A stretch of 64,000 nt of DNA from Synchiropus splendidus (GCF_027744825.2 NC_071349.1:19096501-19160500); one strand, 5' to 3'. Shown: positions 1 to 11,265, counted from the first letter of the stretch. Notes: generated by a model not told the origin, from the sequence alone. Made by a program: numbers and translations.

Positions 1-59
1 AAAAGCGCCATCTACTGAGCTTTAAAATTGAGGACACTGTTTCATGAAGCCTCATCACT
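1..59. repeat. F1 MITE, right-end fragment cut by the window edge
   Basis: Right arm of an F1 copy. It reads AGCGCCATCTACTGAGC, then GAGGACACTGTTTCATGAAG, and ends CATCACT. The left half lies outside the window. The core is missing, so orientation cannot be set. Confidence 0.8.
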
Positions 60-1662
60 CTTGCAGACACACTTGAAGGAAGGGAGCAGATGAAGATGGT
101 GGCAGATGGGAGAGAAACTTACTCCTCAGGATTAAAAGTCTCTTTCTATTGTCATGAATTCTGTCAAAAGTCAGCTCACTTCTCGAATGGCTCCATTCTA
201 TTTCACGTCATAATTCAAGTCTGAGGCAGTCGGTTTCCCACACACAGAGATTTTTCAATGTAAATATTGAAGTGTCTATGATTTATTGCTGAGCAGTTTG
301 GGGGGGAAAGTCACACATCACTTCAGCCCACTGAATTATGTTATAGGTTAATCTTATAAGAGAAAAGACGATCGGGCAATTCTTGGGTGGGAAAGCGTCA
401 AAATGGGGGCAAAAACAGCCCCATTATCGTGATGCCTGAGTGGGTGTTTGATCCCAGCGCGCTCAGTCACCTGACCTGGCTCGGGAGCCTCCCAAAACAG
501 CCCCAGAAATAAAGTCATAATTCACGTCTCTATGCAGATGTCTCTGCAACAGGACGTCTACACAGTGACTGTCAGTCCAGCGACCACACGTCGGCCCTGG
601 CTTCACCTGGGCGTGCGACGCTTTGAGGAGCGAAATGAACAGCGTTCATCTTGCAACCTTCAGATGAACATTTGTCGCTTGATGTCATTTCAACAGCCGC
701 ACAATAGATAAATCCTGTGAAGCTGCTTCAAACATGGCTGCCAGATTGCACGCATGAAAGCACAGTCAATCCAGCCGCGGCTCGCCAGCCAATGAATGGC
801 TGTAAAATCATATCATGAGCTCATTAAAAACGTGTTCATTCCAAAGGAACTGAGCTGAGAGGTTCTGTGTCCTGGCCACGCTCAGGTGCACACAGGAAAT
901 ATAGAGGCGAGACGCAGAAACACAGAACAAATGGTCAAAGTCATGTCACTCCGCTGCCGGCATTTCATCCGGATTCTTTCCAGAGAAGGAGCCGAGAACT
1001 CAAACAAGCGTTCAAGGTCTGGTTCATGAACAACGGCATGGTCGCCACAAAAGGAGCAGCGACGTGGTGCTGTGAGGTGGCCACTCAGGAGCGCTGATGT
1101 TCTCAGGCAGCGCCACTGGAAACAGCGATCTGGCAACACACGACACTAACTCTGACGTTTTTATGAGACAGGTCCATCTCGTATCGTTCAGGCCTGATCA
1201 TGTGACACCTGTGGACCCACACTGCCATTACAGCAAGTGATGACAGCTCCACCACTCCCACCAGAAAGGAGACAAAACACCTGCACTGGCTTCTTTCTTC
1301 ACTATAATTTCTGATTGATAAAATAAAAATAATAAAAATAACAGGGTTCAAAATTCATTTATCATGATGAATCGCATGATTTGACATGAGAATGATCGAA
1401 TCTAATTTGAATCTGAGCATCACAGAGATCCAGTGGGGAGCAAAATATTTGGTTCTTAAAATGTTTGGTTTTTTTTAATAGATATATATTTAAGTCTCAT
1501 GCATAATGGATGGTTTGGTTCTGACATCATAGTTTTTAATGCCGTGCCCTGAAGGTTTCCTGTAAAAAAAAACACTTTTTATGTTTTGTTTTTGAAACAT
1601 ATTTGTTTTTCTGTCATTAATTCACTGAAATTTTGCTGTTTTAGTCCCAGAATAACAACTTC
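60..1662. other. Low-copy DNA, nothing recognised
   Basis: No exon, RNA gene or known repeat is visible. Open frames here are under 90 codons, overlap on both strands and resemble no family I know. The stretch is moderately AT-rich, with a T-rich part around 1450-1630. Confidence 0.6.
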
Positions 1663-1739
1663 ATTTCAGTAGGTGGCGCTGTCTGTGTGTGCAGTTTCAT
1701 GGAAATGGTTGTTCAAATCCCAAGACTTCAGAGCAGAGA
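1663..1739 (+). repeat. F1 MITE, internal fragment
   Basis: Contains the arm motif CAGTAGGTGGCGCTGT and the forward core (TTTCATGGAAATGGTTGTTC, AGAGCAGAGA). Both outer ends are missing. This is a truncated old copy. Confidence 0.65.
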
Positions 1740-1939
1740 AGCATAGTAAGATCAATATTAACTTAATACTAGAGAATATCCGATGATAATGAATAGAATT
1801 AATTGTCAGTTTTGCTGATCTAACTCAGACTTTCACCTGGGAAATAAAGAAATGGCTGAAGGTTCCAGAGAGATTCACCAACTCAGCATTTCCCCTTCAA
1901 ATCCTCATCTGACGTCATCATCTGCTGGTGCTTGTTCCC
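1740..1939. other. Low-copy DNA, nothing recognised
   Basis: Short AT-rich gap between an F1 fragment and an L2-like scrap. No gene or repeat signature is seen. Confidence 0.55.
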
Positions 1940-2026
1940 TTGCAGGGGTCGGAGTCTATCCCAGTTCCTCTGGGCCAGAGGCAGGGGACACCCTGGAAAG
2001 CTCTCCAGCCGATCACGGGGCACAGA
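1940..2026 (+). repeat. L2-like LINE 3'-region fragment
   Basis: The run GGGGTCGGAGTCTATCCCAG, then GGCCAGAGGCAGGGGACACC, then CTCTCCAGCCGATCAC follows a block very common in fish genomes. That block is usually assigned to L2-type LINE 3' ends (GGAGCCTATCCCAGC, GGGGTACACCCTGG, CGCCAGTCCATCGCAGG). Only this block survives. The family assignment is from memory of the motif, not from a search. The reading frame spanning it is a by-product and not a gene. Confidence 0.65.
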
Positions 2027-2663
2027 ACCGTTCAGCAAAGCTGCAACCTTCTCGCCGCGAGGCAGCAGTGCGCCCCTCCTGCGAGGGCCCCATGTTAATC
2101 CGCCGTGACACAGGGCTCGCGATGTACTCACATCACCAAACATCTCATGTCTCTCAGCTGATCTAAATTTGGCTCCGCCACAAGACCGAGCTGAATTATT
2201 AATCCCCCGAAAGTTTGGAAGTACACTCCCCAACATAAACAGTTGACTGTTTACATATCCAGCAGATACGGCGTCGGTGTGTTCACCTGAATTATGAATG
2301 AATATTCACTGGCTTTCAACTCTGCTTGGGTCTGCACTTCTTCCCGAGGGAAATCTGCGTCTCCTCAGCAGCGCAGCCCTTCACCCCAGGACTGCACAAG
2401 AGGCACTGAAGAGATGAAGTTAAAAGCCAGGAGCCATCCTCGCTTCAACATTTGGAATTGAATTGTTTGGACGATGGTGGAGAGTGACTGCGGGACAAAG
2501 AGCCTTTGTGAGCAGTTGACCTTATGAAGTGCTGTCAGGGGAGCTGATGTCACCGATGAAGCAGTGTCCTGCTCCCAGGTACTGAGCGCAGGTGCATCTC
2601 CATCAGCTCAAGGTGCTTGTGGTGGAATGAATGAAACACCTGGGAGTGTTCATCTGTGTTGAC
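2027..2663. other. Low-copy DNA, nothing recognised
   Basis: No gene, RNA or known repeat is seen beyond the L2-like scrap to the left. Open frames are under 70 codons. Confidence 0.55.
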
Positions 2664-2830
2664 TAGTGATGCGTGTACGAAGCTTCGTGAAACAGTGTCT
2701 GCTTTTTCAGAGGCCACTAGATGGAATCTGTATTTGATCAACTACTTAGGAAACATCATTTTTAAACTGTGAGCGCCCCCTACTGAGCTCTGAAAATAAG
2801 GAGTTTCATGAAGCTTCATCAGCCCACCAC
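2664..2830 (-). mobile_element. F1 MITE, near-full copy
   Basis: The left end starts TAGTGATGCG and then AAGCTTCGTGAAACAGTG. The right end is TTTCATGAAGCTTCATCAGC. The core is read in reverse (CATCATTTTTAAAC). The right tip is CCCACCAC instead of CCCATCAC. The flanking 8-mers do not match, so no target duplication is evident. Confidence 0.8.
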
Positions 2831-2959
2831 AGGTTGCAACAAAACCTTTATCAGCTTCAGATTCCTCGTAGTTCATTGTTAGGAGAGAACTTTATCAGAG
2901 CATTTCGACTAAACTTGATTCATCTCATCTCAACAGTAAACCAGCTTTCAATGTAACTC

Positions 2960-3004
2960 TTTTTATGAAACCTAACTGAAGATGCCAGTTAGGTTTCATA
3001 AAAA
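2960..3004. repeat. Perfect 19-bp hairpin
   Basis: The left arm, 2960-2978 (TTTTTATGAAACCTAACTG), is exactly complementary to the right arm at 2986-3004, with a 7-base loop AAGATGC. It lies just left of an F1 fragment. The arm TATGAAACCT resembles the F1 core motif ATGAAACCTC, so it may be a rearranged F1 core. Confidence 0.85.
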
Positions 3005-3033
3005 ATGATTGATGGTCTTCGAGTGACCACGCT

Positions 3034-3130
3034 CCAGAGCCCTGTCTTCTCTCTGTGAATTTCAACTGAGAGCACCACCTCCTGAACTCAGAAAATGAGG
3101 ATACTGTTTCATGAAACCGCATCATTCCAT
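3034..3130 (-). repeat. F1 MITE, partial copy
   Basis: Starts inside the left arm (CAGAGCCCTGTCTTCTCTCTG) and keeps the right arm (AGAGCACCACCTCCTGAAC, GAGGATACTGTTTCATGAAA). The outer left end is absent and part of the core is deleted. Confidence 0.65.
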
Positions 3131-3157
3131 CAGTATGAACCAGTGTCGAACCGTGTT

Positions 3158-3268
3158 AAATATGACGTGACGTTTCATTAAAATGGTTGTTGAAATCCAA
3201 AGATTTTACAGCAGAGAGTGCCATCGACTGGGCCCTGAAAGTGACGACACTGTTTCACGAAGCCTTTT
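3158..3268 (+). repeat. F1 MITE, right two-thirds
   Basis: The forward core (TTTCATTAAAATGGTTGTTG, CCAAAGATTTTACAGCAGAG) is followed by the right arm (AGTGCCATCGACTGGGC, GACACTGTTTCACGAAGCC). The left arm is missing. Confidence 0.75.
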
Positions 3269-3405
3269 AAGATGATCGCTTGTCGCAACACCAGCCATCA
3301 TGCTAACATGCTATCAGTGCATGGCCTGAGGATGAACCTGTATCAGAACAGTCTGACCTGCGCTACACGCTAAAAAGCCTGCCATATTTTTTTATATCTT
3401 AAGAC

Positions 3406-3580
3406 TAGTGATGGGCTGATGAGGCTTCATGAAACATTGCCCTCATTTTCAAAGTAGGTGGCACTGTCAGTAGAAAAATGATGTGAGGTCTGATTCAAAG
3501 GATTATGAAATCCAAAGATTATACAGCAGAGAGCGCCATCTAGTGGCCTCTGAAAATGACAACACTGTTTCATGAAGCAA
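3406..3580 (+). mobile_element. F1 MITE, near-full copy
   Basis: Begins with the canonical tip TAGTGATGGGCTGATGAGGC. The core is forward (AAAAATGATGTGAGGTC) and the right arm ends at TTTCATGAAGCAATG. The last roughly 18 bases of the right tip are lost or diverged, so target duplication cannot be tested. Confidence 0.85.
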
Positions 3581-4584
3581 TGATAATCCTATTGAGTGAC
3601 TTGTGTACGATTGAGTTGAGTTTTTTTTTAAGCATCAGTATTGAGATAAAAGTAATCCAAAAGTTGGGAGTCACTTCCGAACATCAAAACTCAGACCTGC
3701 CTCCACTTGAATGCTCCGATGTTGCACCCATTAAAAAGTCCCGCGAGGAGCGTGAAGATGTGAACCTCCACCTGCAGCGCTGCCGGCAGACTGCAGCGTC
3801 AGCTTCTGCTGCAACAAGAAACATCTGGTCTGCGAACGCCAACCAAGCCGGCTTCCTTTTTAAGAATCTTGGTAAGCGACGTGTTTAAATTCATCACGGC
3901 GCCCGGGTGACGGCGAGGAACAAGCCCAGAAACCATGTGAGATAAAATCCCCGTGACCCACGTGCCTACGGCGAGCGTGGCCGGCGCTCAAATGATTGAA
4001 GCAGCGTGGCTCAGACGTGCAGCAAATGGAAATGGATAAATCAATCCAAGCATCAGCGGGAGGGGGGCTAGCATGAGCGAAGCATCAGCGCTGATGTTCA
4101 CTTGACAGGAGAAGCCCCACTAATCCCTTCATCATTGAAGTGGCAAAGAAAACATTTCTCCTGTGTTACATTTTCATAAAAGCGCCTTCTTCTTCTGAAG
4201 CACATCTGTTCCGTACTGACTCGCTGGTCCCACTACTTGACTGCACTAATCTGATCTTTCCAAGGCTGAGGTGTGATTCAAGATCGCACCTAACCACAGA
4301 GCGTCACGTCACGTCGCTTGAATTAGCTATTTTATCCAAGATGAAGCACAGGTGCAGCAATACACTTTTATAGCACAGTTCACTCTGACAGAGTTTGAAA
4401 GAGACGGAGATTATTGTTTCCATGGAGGAGAGATGTTTTCCAACATGGGTGAGGACTGTTTCGTTAGTACAGTCACAGCAACAAAGGTGGCGACTTTCTC
4501 AGTCTCATCTGAGAAAGTTTAGCAACCGGTAACTCTGGTTTCACACCCGATACATCTGCCACCCACCTGCTAGTTCACTTCAGC
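3581..4584. other. Low-copy DNA, nothing recognised
   Basis: About 1 kb between two F1 copies without a recognisable gene, RNA or repeat. The two small forward frames (3556 and 4140 starts) show no family resemblance. The first begins inside the F1 copy. Confidence 0.6.
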
Positions 4585-4752
4585 TGGTGATGAAGCTTCA
4601 TGAAACAGTGTCCATATTTACAGGGCTCAGTGGGTGGCGCTCTTGTTTTGAAAATAATGTGAGATTTTATTGAATCCAAACGCACTAGAGCAGACAGTGC
4701 CATCTGCTGGGCACTGAATATCAGAACACTGTTTCATGAAGCCTCATCGGCC
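4585..4752 (+). mobile_element. F1 MITE, full-length, abutting the large inverted repeat
   Basis: Left part GGTGATGAAGCTTCATGAAA and right part GAACACTGTTTCATGAAGCC. The core is forward (AATAATGTGAGATTTTATTG). Its right end, GAAGCCTCATCGG, is shared with the outer tip of the distal inverted arm at about 7410-7425. The element boundary and the inverted-repeat boundary therefore coincide or overlap. Confidence 0.85.
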
Positions 4753-5165
4753 ATCTTGGACTTGTGTGAAGGTTTTCAAAAAACGTTATGAATCCAACAA
4801 CCAAAAAATAAGTAAGTCAACTGGGAGAGTCTCCTGCACATCATGTGACACCATGGCACCCCTTAGGGCCCGTTCTTGCCCAGTTTACGTATGAAATTGT
4901 GCCCATCTGTTTCAAACAATGTTACCGTCACTGAGCACATGCTTCCACGAGTTCCTTATGTTGGTACTGCTGTTCACCACTACATTCACTAGGGGGCAAC
5001 CCAGAGTCATAAGTTTATGACAACAACAAACTCCCAAACCAAAATGGCGACTGCGGAAGAAGCATTGATCACGTAGCTCTCACACTAAAGAGGAAACAGA
5101 GGCAGCGTTGTAGGAGGCGGTGGTCGGTGAGGACGTTGAACATATCGCCACGAGAGGACGGACAG
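4738..5165 (+). repeat. Left arm of a ~2.7-kb inverted repeat
   Basis: This arm matches the reverse complement of 7000-7425 along nearly its whole length. Shared blocks include TGTTTCAAACAATGTTACCG, CTGTTCACCACTACAT, AGTTTATGACAACAA and TTGTAGGAGGC. By eye the identity is roughly 80-85 percent with several small gaps. The arm is non-coding. A third relative lies at 51145-51420, so the sequence is a dispersed element and not only a local duplication. Confidence 0.85.
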
Positions 5166-6999
5166 TTTCTGCCATTGTTATGTCTTCTTCCTGTCTCATT
5201 AGAGCTATGTATCGGGTAGTCACAGCAACACTGCCCCCCTTGGTTTCCGGTGGTACTGCTGTGTTTGGTCTGTATCCGTAAGCTTTGTGGAAACAGAGCA
5301 CGGACAGAAGGCTCTGTCTTTATCCGTACGTAACGTTGAGCCTTTCACAAAGACACGGATCTGGAGTGAAAGGTCTCCTCCGCTGCCATCTTGGGACCTT
5401 GGTGCCTTCATTGGAACCTGCCAGTGTTCAGACTAGTTTAAGCTGGACGTGGCTCTACAAAACACGACCACGTAGATCACAAGGTTGCCACTCGTGTCCA
5501 GGTGATTTCCTTATGTATTTAAGTAAATAACTAGGCAATTTACTTTTATTCCTAGCAACCAAAAAGATCCTAATAAACCATGTCAGTGCGGCCCTATCTT
5601 CACAGACCTGAGACCCCTTCCTCCCCCACATGAAGCCTCACGCACTGGAATTTAAGTTGGCAGCTCTGTATTGTGAAAACTTTTGTTGCTTTTCTCAGAC
5701 TATTTGTTTTCATCCAATAGTCAAAACAGACGACGACTCTCCATGTTGAGGAGTATGAAAGGAGCGTATGTATGTGTTTTCGCTGTTGAGTTCATGCAGT
5801 GTCGCGAACCCGAACCAACCTTACTTGGCTGCAGCCGCGAACCAACTTTTCAGGCTCCGAACCAGTGTGAACAGTGAAAGGCCTAAGGCGTCGGAGGCAC
5901 CACAGCAGGGAGGGGCCACAACATGCTGGAGAGGGTGAGCGTCGACTGTACGAAGAAGGAGGTTCCAAGCGAGATGCGAGCCGTAGCGATAAGCCAATGA
6001 AGACGCTTGACAGTGAATAAGGAGACAACGGTAGTTTAAGTGGATTAACAGGCGGATGTTTCACGCTAATCCCAAATTGATTCCTTCATCTTGGAGGACA
6101 CGATGGGGAGACTCAAGCTGTTTGACCTTGTGACAACCGTTCACGTGACCTCAGATGGACTGGCGATCAATAACCGCTTGGGATATGGGGTGTGTTTAGT
6201 GCTGTGCTTCAATAAAGCGCCAGTAAATCTCTGCCACGTAACGCGGTGCCAGCGAATAATGGCAGAGCAGTCATTGAGGGATTTGTTTGAGTTACATGGC
6301 GACATGTAATCTCTCCGTAATCTCCTCACATGAAGACGTGAAGGCATCGTCTGATCAGCGCCGAGATGCTGAGCATGAAAAAGCCAGTCCCCGGAATGAA
6401 ACTGTTTCATCTTCATCGGATGAAACGAGGCGTCTGGGTAAAGGTGTGCGTGAAGAACTGAACATTGGTGTGATTGCTTTTCATCTTTGGTGCGAATCTG
6501 GAGGGCAAAAGCTGCTTTATCAAGCTAATTAACAGCACGAGCTTGTTTTGTTGTTCGGGCTCCTCGCACGTCTTCGCTCGTAGTTGTCGACTAACACGCG
6601 CATTTGTTCAGATCATCGCGTCGACTGCCGTTACAACAGCTTTACAGTGCTTTCTTCAGGTGCGCAGGCAAACAGGGAGGTAAAAAAGGTCTTGAGTCGC
6701 GAGGTTGAGGTTTTAAAAGAGGTATTTCAAGAGGCGGTGAAGCATCTCAGGATTGTTGTGAGGTTCATCCTCAGAACCACAGAACACCTGGTGGAACGGG
6801 AGATGCATCCTGGATAGTCAGCTGACAAATCCAACCGTGTTATGTGATGTCAACATGGACCAGAATTTCTGAGGAATTTGCCCAGTTGAAGCTACTGAGG
6901 GCGTCCAACACAGTACTAGCAAGGTGTAGCTACTAAGGTGGAGGGTGAGTGTGGCGCTAGTGTGAGTCCAAAACTTGCTCACTCGAACAAGTCAGACGA
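5166..6999. other. Centre of the large inverted repeat, content unrecognised
   Basis: About 1.8 kb between the two arms. Open frames reach only 91 codons and I recognise no transposase motif. If the whole is a long-TIR transposon, this centre is non-autonomous or badly decayed. If it is an inverted duplication, this is ordinary spacer. Confidence 0.55.
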
Positions 7000-7012
7000 A
7001 CAATTGTTCGTC
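6995..7012. repeat. Perfect 18-bp palindrome
   Basis: GACGAACAATTGTTCGTC is its own reverse complement. It sits at the inner edge of the distal arm, where similarity to the left arm (GAGGACGGACAGTT) fades. Confidence 0.85.
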
Positions 7013-7425
7013 CTCCAACGGCGATATATTTATTGGCCTCACCGATCACTGCCTCCTACAACGTCGCCCTCTGTTGCCTCTTTAGTGCAAGAGCTACATG
7101 ATCAGTGCTTCTACAGTTGCCATGTTGGTTTCAGAGTTTGTTGTCATAAACTTTTGACCCTTGTGGATGTAGTGGTGAACAGCAATACCAAAGCAAAGAA
7201 CACATGGAAGCGTGTGCTCATTGACGGTAACATTGTTTGAAACAGACAGCCACAGTTTCATATGTAAACAGAGCAGAAACGGGCCTTAAGAGGTGCCATG
7301 GCCCACTGGTGTCACATGACGTGCAGGAGACTGTCCCAGATGACTGACTTATTTATGAGGTTGTTGGATACATCACAGTTTTTAAAAACCTCCACACAAC
7401 TCCAAGATCACCGATGAGGCTTCAT
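7000..7425 (-). repeat. Right arm of the ~2.7-kb inverted repeat
   Basis: Reverse-complement partner of 4738-5165. The outer tip reads CCGATGAGGCTTCATGG, which is the F1 right end inverted. The small frame beginning at 6938 runs through the arm and is not a gene. Confidence 0.85.
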
Positions 7426-8429
7426 GGTCTTAAAGCACGTGGGTCTCTACTCATAGAAAGCAGGTTATGCAGAAGATGTACCCACAAATACATGTTACAG
7501 CACTAGAGAGGAACAGTGGTGGTGGATTCAGGCTCTCAAGACTTCCAGTGAATCACTTCCACCTTGTTTCCAAACAACTGCACATGCTTGCGAGTCCCAT
7601 TAACCTCAATTCCAGGACCAATTTGCACAAGTCTCGATTCTTTCTACTTTTTTTTTATTTACAACAACAAATACTGAGCCAAATCTGCTGTGTATAGTGA
7701 AAGAACTGCGATTTAACAAGGAGGGCAGTAATGCAGACGCGGCATTAATGTGCCGTGGAAAAAAAAAAAACAAATGAAGGGGAAACGAATGGAAGGGAAA
7801 TAAATAATAAATATGCGGCGTACGACGGCAGCGGTCGCTCTCAATGTTGCACTAATGAGGACATCAGGGGGGAAGTGTGTAGGAGAAGGCTTTGGTGGTG
7901 ACGTTTCTTCGACGACGGTCTCCCCGAGCTGGTGATTCCATTCATTATAGGGATGAGCAAAAGACGCTGGATGCAGTGTCACCGCGCAGATCTCATCCCG
8001 CGATGTAATGGCTTTTTGACTATAATCATTCCAAATGAGGTGCAGCGCCGCGGCGGGAAAAATAGGTGTGCTATAGTTGGCCCTGAAATTAAAGCGCATT
8101 CATTTCCATCGCGTGTTCTGGATTGGAGGTCACACTCATCATCAGCCCTCGCTGAAGAATAAACCAGAACCATCGCGTGCTTAGACACAATTATCCTTTC
8201 GTCGGTCTGAGGGAGCTTAAGAGGCGTTTGACACGTACAAAGTACTGGGCATGAATTGGAAGAAATCGCCTTCTTCTATGAACCACCACGGCATGTTTTG
8301 TAGGACTCCCAGAGGCTGGTCCAGCTACCTCGGGCGGGGGGCCGCGGCTCCCCAGGACAAACAGAGAACCTCTCACACACACTCACACCGGTGGAGAGGT
8401 TTGACTCAACAGTTCACCTCTTCATGTGG
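7426..8429. other. Low-copy DNA, possible conserved non-coding block at 7840-8165
   Basis: No gene or known repeat is seen. The part near 7840-8165 is compositionally mixed and free of simple repeats, in the style of fish conserved non-coding elements. This is only an impression and needs alignment. The overlapping frames on both strands (to 128 codons) show no protein family. Confidence 0.45.
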
Positions 8430-8500
8430 GAGGAAACCTGAGTGCACACAGGCAAGGAAGCAACTGAGAAGGTTTTCTCTCCAACCCAGAGACACCTTCA
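8430..8500 (+). repeat. Possible L2-like LINE tail scrap
   Basis: TGTGGGAGGAAACCTGAGTG followed by CACACAGG resembles the GTGGGAGGAAACCGGAGT block of fish L2-type 3' ends. The rest is too diverged to follow. Confidence 0.4.
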
Positions 8501-9002
8501 GTCTGGCATCAAGTGAAGGACAAGCTGCCCACGAGCCGCGGCTTCTCCGCACTTGTTTTGATTCAGCACTCTAGTAAGTGATACCTGCTATCACCATCTA
8601 GCCGCCACACGTCTGCGTGAACAGACAGAGACAAAAGTGTGCAGTATCAATTCCACTTTGCTAATATTCCACTTAGCTCTTCCCACTTCGGTCTGCACGG
8701 ATCATTTCGTTTGGAATAAACCATGACTGCCGAGCTGAATTGGATAATGAACTCATGGACCCCGAAACGAAAAAGAGGTTAAAGGCTGCGGCGCCGCCTC
8801 GCATTTTTAAATCCTGTAATCAAAATGTCAAAAATTCTAACTGCAACGTGTCCTTGAGACACACTCCAAACCATACACACACACATTCACGCACTTCGGT
8901 GAAATGCCGAAAACTTAAATGGTTTATTCAGAAGCTGTTGAATCTGGAAAATTGCCTGAAAAAATATAGACGTCCGAGTATGAGCAGTAGTGAGAGGGAA
9001 GC
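8501..9002. other. Low-copy DNA, nothing recognised
   Basis: No gene or repeat is identified. The 159-codon forward frame beginning at 8740 is open only because it continues into the decayed LINE that follows. Its first half has no recognisable domain. Confidence 0.5.
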
Positions 9003-9212
9003 TTTACAGGACAGTAGATGTCACCGCCATGATGTATGGCTCAGAGGAGAGCCAGAGAGGAAGATACGGAGGCTGTCATTGGCAGTGGCTGGGAAGGTCA
9101 GATCAGAAATGAGTAAATCAGTGCGACCCACGGAGAAGTTCGGAGAGGAAGTCTGGGAGCCCTGCGTCAGAATGTTGGAGACGGAAGGTGATGGTGGAGA
9201 AGATGGAGGGAA
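9003..9212 (+). pseudogene. Decayed LINE reverse-transcriptase C-terminal segment
   Basis: In one frame the CGCCATGATGTATGGC stretch reads AMMYGS, a landmark of the C-terminal part of fish non-LTR retrotransposon polyproteins. Downstream, GGTCAGATCAGAAATGAGTA and GAGAAGTTCGGAGAGGAAG keep the spacing of the same family, but only after frame changes. The piece is frameshifted, has no 5' part and cannot encode an active enzyme. The reverse-strand fragment at 33586-33828 appears to be the next segment of the same LINE family. The assignment rests on recalled motifs. Confidence 0.6.
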
Positions 9213-9659
9213 AACGTGAATAAATGACGTGGTTATCAGTTTTGAAAGTTGTGTATTTACGCGCATCATAAATACATGAAGCGGTTTATGAGCAATAACA
9301 AGGCGCAAGAACACCTTCTGTCAGTAACGTTTTGGGGCTAAATTGCTTCACTTATGGAGAGACTGGCCCCAGTCAGAGTCGTCACAAGAAAACACAGCTA
9401 CATCTGGATTAAAAATTGAATCAATATCCTACTCGTTGAACTACAGTTCTACACCTCTGAACAGAAGATGCAAAACATGTTGGCATCTAGGTGGCGCCAT
9501 CGAGTCCTTGGTATGTAACTCAAGCCGCTCGGTTGAGCATGTTTCATAACTTCATAACGTCTCAAGCTTGGCTCCCTTTTCTTCAGAAACTGCTGTGACA
9601 TCAGCTGAGGAAAATGCGAAATATTGATGTAAGAATATCACACAAAAAAAGGATTCGGC
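9213..9659. other. Low-copy DNA, nothing recognised
   Basis: Sequence after the LINE scrap with no further recognisable retroelement 3' end and no gene. Confidence 0.5.
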
Positions 9660-10110
9660 AGATACATGAGTCAGGACCCATGAGCAAATGTTGCTCAAGG
9701 CAGTGAACAGGTGAATAATTTAATACAGGAATAAAATGATTCAGAGTCCAGCAATAGTCCAAACGTCCACCAAGAATCAAGAGTCCATGTCTCTTGGCCA
9801 AAATCCAAACGTCCACCCAACCAGGGAGTAAACAATGGTGGCACACGGTGAACCACAGACAACTCAGGAGCTCAAGGCTGGAAAATACAAAAACTTCCAA
9901 GAGGCCGAGCAGGAATGAGGATGTGAGCAGGGCTCTGGAGTCAAGACCTTCTGGCTCACTAGACTGAAACCAGGTGGAACATGCAGGCCACCACCTCCAG
10001 CAGGTGCGAGCAGGATCAGCTGCAATGCTGTGGTCCACAGGTGGAGCCCGAAAGAACACAGGAAAGCAGAAGCGCAGCAACAAAATAAAAGCAAAATAAG
10101 AGCATCTCAG
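9660..10110. repeat. Possible degraded retroelement flank, unassigned
   Basis: The run contains a repeated CCAAACGTCCACC (near 9757 and 9807), then CAGGTGGAGCCCG and AGCAGGATCAGCTGC. Its style resembles fish LTR-retroelement ends and their surroundings. I cannot find paired LTRs, a primer-binding site or a coding domain. The 226-codon reverse frame over it looks leucine- and cysteine-rich by composition and matches no family I know. Confidence 0.25.
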
Positions 10111-11261
10111 GATCTCAGCCTGGATCCAGACAACTTGAATCCATCCATGCATCATTACCGTATGGAGATGTTTTGTATTGAGATGATTGTGGATCCTGCT
10201 GTCTACAACAGAAACTTTAACTGGAAATACCGGATATATTCGTCTGAGTTTTAGCAAAGCTGCTAAAGAATGTGCCAGCAAAAGTGGGTATTTCTTCCCC
10301 GATTAGCAAAATAAATGCCCCAGTGCTACTTTGGAATCACTCGAGGGTCAGTTTCCTCTTCCATTTGCCGGGGGCCACACTTGGCCGGCCCTCCTGTCCA
10401 TCTGCACTACATCAAGAGGCGAGGCCAGCCATGGCGGTGACTCCTTTTCTGGTCCACCGTGAGATGTGAGCCACGGCGAGTTGCCTGTCCTCGGCGGCGT
10501 CTGCTGAGCCGCGCTCACCGCTGCTACTCACCTCTTCCTATCTGCAGGAATTCTATCAGTGGAAAGCTCATTAAGCAGCAACACTCCAGTGTTTATTCTG
10601 CTCAACTTCCTCTCCGTTTGTTATCTAGCGGTGACAGTTTCCATTTGCAGGTATTAGACACTCTTTCGGCTTCCTCTCCCTTCGCCCGCCTCCTTCCTCT
10701 CCGCGCCGCCGACGTGACAGACTCTGTCTCCAGCTGCTGATTTGCAATTCCGTGCAACCTCAGTGAGCAAGTGATGTTCCAAAGAGTGAGCCGGCAGGAT
10801 GGCAGGGGAATCACTTGAAGAAATGCCCTGAACCACGGAGGAGACAGTCATGGGGACGCATCTGAGCATTTGCATGAAAGCAATGCTCCGTTTGTGTCGT
10901 GAATAAAAACATTATTGTGTCCAACTTCATGTGAAAATATCAATGTCTGACAAGCTTCCCGGATGAAAACTTCATTTAGAGGCTGAAACGACTGAAAATA
11001 TATGCAGGATTTTTTTTTTTTTCTTTACGTTTTCAGCGGCAGCATACTTTTAATTTTGGTTTTGTGGAGAAGAGTGTTGTTACTGTGGAGATTTCCCATT
11101 AAACCAGGCATCATCCTCACTTCAATGGCAGCTCAGTATCACTCAAATGCATCACAACCTACATCACTGTATGGTATTCTGCTGCAACCAGATGAACCAG
11201 TAGCACAACTTGCTAGCTTTATAGCGCTAGCTAGTGGCGGGGTTGTGGCCAATTTTCATAT
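10111..11261. other. Low-copy DNA, nothing recognised
   Basis: No exon or repeat signature. Pyrimidine-rich around 10600-10700. Small frames occur on both strands and none resembles a protein family. Confidence 0.55.
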
Positions 11262-11265
11262 AAAA

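Noticed and set aside
5620..5660. CATGAAGCCTCACGCACTGG as another F1 copy
   Set aside because: Only about ten bases match, and neither arm nor core is present.
9601..10281. 226-codon reverse frame with hydrophobic segments
   Set aside because: No recognisable family, and overlapping frames exist on both strands. Part of it lies in what looks like a degraded repeat.
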